Part shown: piece after piece, positions 57,981 to 64,000 of the stretch | Numbering within the stretch: the first letter of the stretch is position 1 | Layout: the number at the start of each line of letters is the position of its first letter | Assembly: GCA_002345575.1 (NCBI GenBank) | Contig: DDVX01000008.1 | Location: forward strand, 158,042 to 222,041 | Reading direction: 5' to 3' | DNA: 64,000 nt | DNA from: Stutzerimonas stutzeri | Lineage (GTDB): Bacteria > Pseudomonadota > Gammaproteobacteria > Pseudomonadales > Pseudomonadaceae | Notes under the pieces: generated by a model | Seen by the model: only the letters and a program-made list of their open reading frames with translations | The model's database searches: none | What the model was told of the DNA's origin: nothing | Program-made: the position numbers and the translations under genes

Positions 57981-59705
57981 GTGGAATTATTATCCGGCGC
58001 TGAAATGCTCGTCCGCTTCTTGCGTGACGAAGGCGTTAAGTACATCTATGGCTATCCGGGTGGCGCCGTTTTGCATATCTACGATGCGCTTTTCAAGGAA
58101 AAGTCCATCGAGCACATCCTGGTTCGTCATGAGCAGGCCGCTACCCATATGGCCGATGGCTATGCGCGCGCGACCGGCAAGGCTGGTGTGGTACTGGTGA
58201 CCTCCGGTCCTGGTGCTACCAATGCCATTACCGGTATCGCCACTGCCTTCATGGACTCGATCCCGATGGTGGTTATCTCCGGCCAGGTACCGAGCAACAT
58301 GGTCGGGACCGATGCCTTCCAGGAAACCGACATGATCGGTATCTCCCGGCCTATCGTGAAGCACAGCTTCATGATCAAGCATCCGTCGGAAATCCCCGAG
58401 GTCATGAAGAAGGCTTTCTACCTCGCCGAGTCGGGGCGTCCTGGTCCGGTTGTTATCGATATCCCGAAGGATATGACCAACCCGGCCGAGAAATTCGAAT
58501 ACGTCTACCCGAAGAAGGCCAAGCTGCGTTCTTACAGCCCGGCGCTGCGCGGTCATTCCGGGCAGATCCGTAAGGCTGCGGAACTGCTCCTTGCTGCCAA
58601 GCGGCCAATCATCTACGCCGGTGGCGGTGTGGTGCTGGGTGGCGCTTCGTCGCAGCTAACCGAGCTGGCGAAGATGCTCAACCTGCCGGTGACCAATACC
58701 CTGATGGGACTGGGCTGCTATCCGGGCAGTGACCGCCAGTTCGTCGGCATGCTCGGCATGCACGGCAGCTACACCGCGAACCTGGCGATGCATCATGCCG
58801 ATGTGATTCTCGCGGTCGGTGCTCGCTTCGATGACCGAGTGATCAACGGTGCGGCCAAGTTCTGCCCGAACGCCAAGATCATCCATATCGACATCGACCC
58901 GGCATCCATCTCCAAGACAATCAAGGCCGATATCCCGATTGTTGGCCCGGTGGACAGCGTGCTGACCGAGATGGTCTCCATCGTCAAGGAAATCGGTCAG
59001 GCGCCAAACGCTGAGACAGTCGCGAGCTGGTGGAAGCAGATCGACGAGTGGCGCGGCAACCGTGGCCTATTCCCCTACGACAAGGGCGACGGCAGCATCA
59101 TCAAGCCGCAGGCTGCTATCGAGATGCTCTGCGAAGTGACCAAGGGTGAGGCCTATGTGGCGTCGGACGTTGGTCAGCACCAGATGTTCGCCTGCCAGTA
59201 CTACAGGTTCAACAAGCCCAACCGCTGGCTCAACTCGGGCGGCCTCGGCACTATGGGCTTCGGTCTGCCAGCGGCCATGGGTGTGAAGCTGAACTTCCCT
59301 GAAGCCGATGTCGCCTGTGTCACTGGCGAAGGCAGTATCCAGATGAACATCCAGGAGTTGTCCACCTGCCTGCAGTACGACCTGCCAGTGAAGATCATCA
59401 ACCTTAACAACGGTGCGCTGGGCATGGTCCGCCAGTGGCAGGATATGGTGTACAACAGCCGCTACTCGCACTCCTACATGGAGTCGCTGCCGGACTTCGT
59501 CAAGCTGGCCGAGGCCTATGGGCACGTTGGTATGCGCATTACTGATCTGAAGGATCTCAAGCCGAAAATGGAAGAGGCCTTCGCCATGAAGGATCGTCTG
59601 GTATTCCTCGATATCGCCGTTGACACCAGCGAGCACGTCTACCCGATGCAGATCAAAGACGGCGCGATGCGCGATATGTGGCTGAGCAAGACGGAGCGGA
59701 CCTGA
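57981..59705 (+). CDS. ilvI: Acetolactate synthase, large subunit
   Basis: The 574-residue ThDP- and FAD-dependent enzyme makes acetolactate or acetohydroxybutyrate, the first common step to valine, leucine and isoleucine. The ThDP-activating Glu51 sits in VRHEQAATHMADGYARA, and the metal-ThDP motif begins GEGSIQMN and ends in LNNGALGMVRQWQ. The start is GTG 57981, giving MELLSGAEM, behind AGAGGTG. It forms an operon with ilvH (two-base gap) and ilvC. Confidence 0.96.
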   Translation: MELLSGAEMLVRFLRDEGVKYIYGYPGGAVLHIYDALFKEKSIEHILVRHEQAATHMADGYARATGKAGVVLVTSGPGATNAITGIATAFMDSIPMVVISGQVPSNMVGTDAFQETDMIGISRPIVKHSFMIKHPSEIPEVMKKAFYLAESGRPGPVVIDIPKDMTNPAEKFEYVYPKKAKLRSYSPALRGHSGQIRKAAELLLAAKRPIIYAGGGVVLGGASSQLTELAKMLNLPVTNTLMGLGCYPGSDRQFVGMLGMHGSYTANLAMHHADVILAVGARFDDRVINGAAKFCPNAKIIHIDIDPASISKTIKADIPIVGPVDSVLTEMVSIVKEIGQAPNAETVASWWKQIDEWRGNRGLFPYDKGDGSIIKPQAAIEMLCEVTKGEAYVASDVGQHQMFACQYYRFNKPNRWLNSGGLGTMGFGLPAAMGVKLNFPEADVACVTGEGSIQMNIQELSTCLQYDLPVKIINLNNGALGMVRQWQDMVYNSRYSHSYMESLPDFVKLAEAYGHVGMRITDLKDLKPKMEEAFAMKDRLVFLDIAVDTSEHVYPMQIKDGAMRDMWLSKTERT

Positions 59706-59707
59706 TC

Positions 59708-60199
59708 ATGAGACATATCATTTCCCTGTTGATGGAAAACGAACCGGGCGCCCTGTCTCGTGTGGTTGGGCTGTTCTCGCAGCGCAACTACAACATCGAG
59801 AGCCTCACTGTTGCGCCGACCGAAGACCCGACACTGTCGCGTCTGACCCTGACTACTGTCGGCCATGAGGAAGTGATCGAGCAGATCACCAAGAACCTCA
59901 ACAAGCTGATTGAAGTAGTCAAACTGGTGGACCTGTCGGAAAGCGCGCACATCGAGCGCGAGCTGATGCTGATCAAAGTGAAGGCTACCGGTGCACAGCG
60001 TGCCGAGGTCAAGCGCACCACTGACATCTTCCGTGGGCAGATCGTCGACGTCACCACCAACGTCTATACCATCCAGCTGGCCGGCACGACCGACAAGCTG
60101 GACAGTTTCATCCAGGCTGTCGGTACTGCATCGATCCTGGAAGTCGTGCGCAGCGGTGTCACCGGGATTTCCCGTGGCGACAAAGTGCTGAGCATCTAA
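59708..60199 (+). CDS. ilvH: Acetolactate synthase, small regulatory subunit
   Basis: The 163-residue regulatory subunit activates IlvI and confers valine feedback inhibition. It has an N-terminal ACT domain (MRHIISLLMENEPGALSRV) and a C-terminal regulatory domain. ATG 59708 gives the canonical N-terminus; the frame extends to 59678 inside ilvI. Confidence 0.97.
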   Translation: MRHIISLLMENEPGALSRVVGLFSQRNYNIESLTVAPTEDPTLSRLTLTTVGHEEVIEQITKNLNKLIEVVKLVDLSESAHIERELMLIKVKATGAQRAEVKRTTDIFRGQIVDVTTNVYTIQLAGTTDKLDSFIQAVGTASILEVVRSGVTGISRGDKVLSI

Positions 60200-60246
60200 C
60201 ACGTTTTTAATGAATGGCCCGAGCGGCCAGTAACTGGGGTAATTTC

Positions 60247-61263
60247 ATGAAAGTTTTCTACGACAAAGATTGTGATCTTTCCATCATTCAGGGCAAGAAG
60301 GTCGCAATCATCGGCTACGGCTCCCAGGGTCATGCACACGCTTGCAACCTGAAGGATTCGGGCGTTGACGTCACCGTTGGTCTGCGTGCCGGTTCGCCAT
60401 CAGTAGCCAAGGCTGAAGCCCACGGCCTGAAAGTCGATAATGTCGCTGCTGCCGTTGCCGCTGCCGATGTGGTGATGATCCTGACCCCCGACGAGTTCCA
60501 GGGCCGTCTGTACACGGATGAAATCGAGCCGAACCTGAAGCAGGGTGCAACTCTGGCCTTCGCTCATGGCTTCTCCATTCATTACAACCAGGTTGTCCCG
60601 CGCGCTGACCTCGACGTCATCATGATCGCGCCGAAGGCGCCGGGTCATACCGTACGCTCCGAGTTCGTCAAAGGTGGCGGTATTCCTGACCTGATCGCTA
60701 TCTATCAGGATGCTTCCGGCAACGCCAAGAACGTTGCGCTGTCCTATGCATCCGGCGTGGGCGGCGGCCGTACCGGTATCATCGAAACCACCTTCAAGGA
60801 CGAGACCGAAACCGATCTGTTCGGTGAGCAGGCCGTTCTCTGCGGTGGTACCGTCGAGCTGGTCAAGGCCGGCTTTGAGACTCTGGTTGAAGCCGGTTAT
60901 GCACCGGAAATGGCCTACTTCGAGTGCCTGCACGAGCTGAAGCTGATCGTCGACCTGATGTTCGAAGGCGGCATCGCCAACATGAACTACTCGATCTCCA
61001 ACAACGCCGAGTACGGCGAGTACGTTACCGGCCCTGAAATCATCAACGCCGAGTCTCGCGCTGCCATGCGCAATGCTCTGAAGCGCATTCAGGATGGCGA
61101 GTACGCGAAGATGTTCATCAGCGAAGGCGCGACCAACTATCCGTCGATGACTGCCTATCGTCGTAACAACGCTGCCCATGGCATCGAAGTGGTTGGCGAG
61201 AAGCTGCGAGCGATGATGCCGTGGATCGCTGCCAACAAGATCGTCGACAAGAGCAAGAACTGA
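60247..61263 (+). CDS. ilvC: Ketol-acid reductoisomerase
   Basis: The 338-residue class I enzyme isomerises and reduces acetolactate with NADPH and Mg. It shows the nucleotide-binding IGYGSQGHAHA, the MIAPKAPGHTVRSEF stretch and the metal-binding DLFGEQAVLCGG. ATG 60247 gives MKVFYDKDCDLSI; the upstream in-frame extension to 60214 lacks support. A terminator follows. Confidence 0.97.
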   Translation: MKVFYDKDCDLSIIQGKKVAIIGYGSQGHAHACNLKDSGVDVTVGLRAGSPSVAKAEAHGLKVDNVAAAVAAADVVMILTPDEFQGRLYTDEIEPNLKQGATLAFAHGFSIHYNQVVPRADLDVIMIAPKAPGHTVRSEFVKGGGIPDLIAIYQDASGNAKNVALSYASGVGGGRTGIIETTFKDETETDLFGEQAVLCGGTVELVKAGFETLVEAGYAPEMAYFECLHELKLIVDLMFEGGIANMNYSISNNAEYGEYVTGPEIINAESRAAMRNALKRIQDGEYAKMFISEGATNYPSMTAYRRNNAAHGIEVVGEKLRAMMPWIAANKIVDKSKN

Positions 61264-61278
61264 TAGCGGTTCTGCTTG

Positions 61279-61308
61279 AAAAGAACGCGGCCTTGGCCGC
61301 GTTCTTTC
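61279..61308 (+). terminator. Rho-independent terminator after ilvC
   Basis: GAACGCGGCC and GGCCGCGTTC pair around TT, extended by A/T pairs and ending CTTTC. Confidence 0.9.
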
Positions 61309-61414
61309 GTTATGAGATGGGTACGATCTGGTATAAAACGCTGCTGGTGTCAGGCTGAACCGGTAGTGTTGGGGTCTGTCGAAACTATTCAAACCTGCAG
61401 TAAGGTGGATTTAC

Positions 61415-62245
61415 ATGAGTGAGCATGAAGAGTCGAACAAGCCAGTCGAGCCAGAAAGCCTGCTGCCTATCGATGAGCATGTCGAAGAGGTGCAGGACTC
61501 CGAAGGCCGCAAAGTTCGGCATCGTGGTATTTATCTGCTCCCCAACCTATTCACGACCGCTAACCTGTTCGCCGGTTTCTTCTGCATCATTACCGCAATA
61601 AATGGCAATTTCTATGTCGCTGCGGCAACTGTCTTTGTGGCTATGGTGCTCGATGGCCTCGATGGCCGAGTGGCGCGCCTGACCAATACCCAGAGTGCAT
61701 TCGGCGCTGAATATGACTCGCTTTCCGATATGGTGGCCTTTGGTTTGGCGCCAGCGATTCTGGCCTATGAATGGGCGCTGTCGGAGCTGGGTAACGTCGG
61801 CCTGACAGTGGCTTTTATTTACGTCGCTTGCGCTGCATTACGTTTGGCCCGTTTCAATACCCAGATAGGTAAAGTCGACAAGCGCTGGTTCATCGGTCTC
61901 GCCAGTCCAGCGGCTGCGGGTGTGGTGGCTGGTTCAGTGTGGGCTGTCTGGGCGCTGGACGAGGTTGGTGTTAGAGGTGTTGATCTGCCGCTGGCGCTGG
62001 TCATGCTATTTGCGCTGCTAGTGGCTGCAGCTGGCCTGCTGATGGTCAGCAACATCAAGTACTACAGCTTTAAGGATCTCGACCTCAAGGGGCGGGTGCC
62101 GTTCGTGGCCATCCTTGTCGTGGTGCTGGTCTTTGCAGTTGTCTTCAGTGATCCGCCGCGAGTGCTACTACTTATCTTCCTGGCTTATGCAGCTTCCGGT
62201 CCGGTGCAGTTCTTGATGCGCCGGAACAAGCGCGTCGACAGCTGA
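61415..62245 (+). CDS. pssA: Phosphatidylserine synthase
   Basis: The 276-residue membrane enzyme joins CDP-diacylglycerol and serine, the route to phosphatidylethanolamine. The CDP-alcohol phosphotransferase signature D-G-x2-A-R-x8-G-x3-D-x3-D spans the DGRVARLT...EYDSLSD region. About eight membrane helices follow an acidic N-terminal tail of about 35 residues. This is the type II (membrane) enzyme, unlike the peripheral E. coli PssA. ATG follows AAGGTGG. Confidence 0.93.
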   Translation: MSEHEESNKPVEPESLLPIDEHVEEVQDSEGRKVRHRGIYLLPNLFTTANLFAGFFCIITAINGNFYVAAATVFVAMVLDGLDGRVARLTNTQSAFGAEYDSLSDMVAFGLAPAILAYEWALSELGNVGLTVAFIYVACAALRLARFNTQIGKVDKRWFIGLASPAAAGVVAGSVWAVWALDEVGVRGVDLPLALVMLFALLVAAAGLLMVSNIKYYSFKDLDLKGRVPFVAILVVVLVFAVVFSDPPRVLLLIFLAYAASGPVQFLMRRNKRVDS

Positions 62246-62301
62246 TTCCTATCCCGATCCGTTGTCTGGTGTGAGCCCGGTCTACAGCAGCGGAGGTTGA
62301 C

Positions 62302-63309
62302 ATGCTGATCAAGATTCCCAGTGTTGGCGAGTGTCGTGAATCTCAGGTAACTCCAGAAGAGGTCTATCTACGCCGACGGCAGGTGTTGAAAGGGCTGGTC
62401 GTATCAGCGGCGTTTTCAACCGTCCCCCGCCTGTCCTGGGCGGAGGCAGAGCGCTATGCCGGGGTTCCTGTTGCGACGGCTCCGACTTGGTTCGATGACA
62501 AGTTGCTGCACACCCGCTGGCAGGCGTTGCCAAGCAACGAGAGCCTCACGCCCTATCGCGATGCCACGCATTACAACAACTTCTACGAGTTCGGTCCGGA
62601 TAAGGGTGATCCGGCACGACATGCTGCAGGCATGGTTACCGAGCCTTGGACCGTTACGATCGATGGTGAAGTAGAGCATCCAGGACGGTATTCGATAGAG
62701 GATTTGTTCGCGCCGAGCCAGCTCGAAGAGCGCATTTATCGTTTGCGTTGCGTCGAAGCCTGGTCGATGGTCATTCCCTGGCTGGGGTTTCCTCTGGCCG
62801 ACCTGATACAGCGAATGGCACCAACCTCAGCAGCGAAATACGTGCGTTTCGAAACCCAGACCCGCCCGGAGCAGATGCCTGGAATGCGCGCCGGCTTTTC
62901 GTTGATCGATTGGCCCTATGTTGAGGGGCTCAGAATGGATGAGGCGGTGCATCCGCTGACGTTATTGGCGGTCGGAATGTACGGTCGTGTGCTTCCCAAC
63001 CAGAACGGTGCGCCACTTCGTCTCGTAATTCCGTGGAAGTACGGTTTCAAAAGTATCAAATCCATCGTGCGCATCAGTTTCGTGCGTGAGCAGCCAAAGA
63101 GCACCTGGCAAGCGATGGCTCCCGAAGAATATGGCTTTTACGCCAACGTTAATCCGCAGGTCTCCCATCCGCGCTGGTCCCAGGCCCGGGAGCGGCGGCT
63201 GCCTGGAAGTCTCTTCAGTCCGAACATTCGCGAAACCCTGTTGTTCAACGGCTATGCAGATCAGGTCTCGCACCTGTATGCCGGGATGGATCTGAGCCGG
63301 GATTACTGA
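62302..63309 (+). CDS. msrP: Periplasmic methionine-sulfoxide reductase, molybdenum subunit MsrP
   Basis: The 335-residue sulfite-oxidase-fold enzyme repairs oxidised methionines in envelope proteins. A twin-arginine signal (RRRQVLKG, 24-31) marks Tat export of the folded molybdoprotein. Cys150 (YRLRCVEAWSMVIPW) is the expected molybdenum ligand. GGAGG precedes the ATG. The stop overlaps msrQ by one base. Confidence 0.95.
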   Translation: MLIKIPSVGECRESQVTPEEVYLRRRQVLKGLVVSAAFSTVPRLSWAEAERYAGVPVATAPTWFDDKLLHTRWQALPSNESLTPYRDATHYNNFYEFGPDKGDPARHAAGMVTEPWTVTIDGEVEHPGRYSIEDLFAPSQLEERIYRLRCVEAWSMVIPWLGFPLADLIQRMAPTSAAKYVRFETQTRPEQMPGMRAGFSLIDWPYVEGLRMDEAVHPLTLLAVGMYGRVLPNQNGAPLRLVIPWKYGFKSIKSIVRISFVREQPKSTWQAMAPEEYGFYANVNPQVSHPRWSQARERRLPGSLFSPNIRETLLFNGYADQVSHLYAGMDLSRDY

Positions 63310-63920
63310 TGCGCCATTTCTGGTGGCGGTTGTTGATATTCCTTGTCGCCGCGAGCGTTCCTTCCTATTGGTTGTATCTGGCGGCTACTGCCGCCTTAGG
63401 ACCGGATCCCGGCAAGGTGCTGGTCGATAACCTGGGGCAGGGGGCTCTGGTGCTCCTGTTGTCTTCGTTGATGATGACGCCGTTGCAACGGTTGAGCGGA
63501 TGGGCAGGCTGGATTTCATTCCGTCGGCAGCTGGGCTTGTGGGCGTTCGCCTACGCAATGCTTCACTTGTCGGGCTATCTCTATTTTCTGCTTGGGTCCG
63601 ATTTCAGCAGCTTCGGCACCGAGTTGATCGAACGGCCTTATATAGCCGTAGGTGCGTTGGCCTTGATGGGGCTACTTGCCCTTGCGGCGACATCGAACCG
63701 CTGGAGCATGCGCAAGCTAAGCAAGTGCTGGAAACGGCTGCATCGCCTTGTGTATCCGGTGCTTCTGCTCGTATTGCTGCATATGCTCTGGGTGGTGCGC
63801 TCTGACGCAGGGCGTTGGGCGCTTTATGTTTCTATCGCGGCCGTGTTGCTGTTGGCGCGTCTACCTGCGGTATCCCATCGCTTGTCGGGTTTACAGCCAA
63901 AGAAGAAAAAAGTCGTCTAA
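63309..63920 (+). CDS. msrQ: Heme-binding quinone-linked subunit MsrQ
   Basis: The 203-residue membrane protein has about six helices of the ferric-reductase-like family, with histidines placed to hold heme b (MLHLSGYLYF, RLHRLVYPVLLLVLLHML). It takes electrons from the respiratory chain to MsrP. Coupled to msrP by the TGATG overlap. Confidence 0.94.
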   Translation: MRHFWWRLLIFLVAASVPSYWLYLAATAALGPDPGKVLVDNLGQGALVLLLSSLMMTPLQRLSGWAGWISFRRQLGLWAFAYAMLHLSGYLYFLLGSDFSSFGTELIERPYIAVGALALMGLLALAATSNRWSMRKLSKCWKRLHRLVYPVLLLVLLHMLWVVRSDAGRWALYVSIAAVLLLARLPAVSHRLSGLQPKKKKVV

Positions 63921-63944
63921 GCTGAATAAAACCTCAGATAGCGG

Positions 63945-63972
63945 TTGACGTGAGTTCTGGGGTGCCTATAAT
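63945..63972 (+). promoter_or_regulatory. Strong sigma-70 promoter, probably of an rRNA operon
   Basis: TTGACG (63945-63950), a 16-base spacer and a perfect TATAAT (63967-63972) are followed by a GC-rich discriminator (GCGCACC). In P. aeruginosa the orthologues of msrP-msrQ are, as I recall, followed by an rRNA operon, which suits such a strong promoter. The transcribed gene is outside the window. Confidence 0.65.
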
Positions 63973-64000
63973 GCGCACCTCTCCGGCGCAGGCCTTTAGC

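Noticed and set aside
1..64000. CRISPR arrays, tRNA genes, insertion sequences, prophage genes
   Set aside because: I saw no regularly spaced repeats, tRNA cloverleaf sequences, transposases or integrases by eye; a covariance-model or profile search could still find something small.

Overview
The window is chromosomal DNA of a GC-rich gammaproteobacterium of the Pseudomonas lineage, most likely the P. stutzeri (Stutzerimonas) group. This rests on protein sequences that read like Pseudomonas orthologues throughout, on Pseudomonas-specific genes (retS, prrF, cbpA, phuW, lpoP), and on a 'CGTAGGGTGG' REP-type repeat that I associate with the stutzeri group. The genus is well supported; the species is inference.

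Layout. 1-587: partial CbiM/ECF-type permease. 931-1888: rplM-rpsI with promoter and terminator. 2088-4755: petABC (cytochrome bc1). 4785-6044: sspA, sspB. 6133-9549 (minus): lpoA-yraN, gmhA-dolP. 9671-10534: rsmI. 10616-10975: RNase P RNA. 11164-28993: a complete dcw cell-wall/division cluster, mraZ-rsmH-ftsL-ftsI-murE-murF-mraY-murD-ftsW-murG-murC-ddlB-ftsQ-ftsA-ftsZ, then lpxC with its own promoter. Most dcw genes overlap or nearly touch, which implies translational coupling. 29075-32540: less conserved genes (Rho_N-like small protein, lone rmlD, VC0807-type membrane protein, UPF0104/YbhN membrane protein). 32718-43448: retS hybrid kinase, an MHS-type transporter set between retS and purD, then purD, a REP pair, purH, fis, dusB and a zinc-ribbon/DUF3426 protein. 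43547-48822 (minus): prmA, aroQ-accB-accC, dsbD. 49063-53514: Rieske protein, phuW/ChaN lipoprotein, the Fur-controlled sRNA prrF, cbpA, a TfoX C-terminal-domain protein, and a kinase-ATPase fusion. 53665-57576: ponB (PBP1b), lpoP, yqcC-like, DUF4124. 57686-61263: ilvI-ilvH-ilvC with a long structured leader. 61415-63920: pssA, msrP-msrQ. The window ends with a strong sigma-70 promoter at 63945-63972 that I read as the start of an rRNA operon.

Functionally the window is dominated by envelope biogenesis: peptidoglycan precursors and division (dcw), PBP3, PBP1b, LpoA and LpoP, lipid A (lpxC), phospholipid (pssA), fatty acids (accBC) and periplasmic redox repair (dsbD, msrPQ). Translation (rplM, rpsI, prmA, dusB, rnpB), respiration (petABC), purines and branched-chain amino acids make up the rest. 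Regulation is represented by retS, fis, cbpA, sspAB and prrF.

I found no convincing new multi-gene system, CRISPR array, prophage, insertion sequence or tRNA. The items most worth a second look are the ilvI leader (Leu-rich small ORF with mutually exclusive hairpins), the -10 box abutting the ponB start codon (possible leaderless mRNA), the single-copy prrF locus, and the accessory genes around retS.
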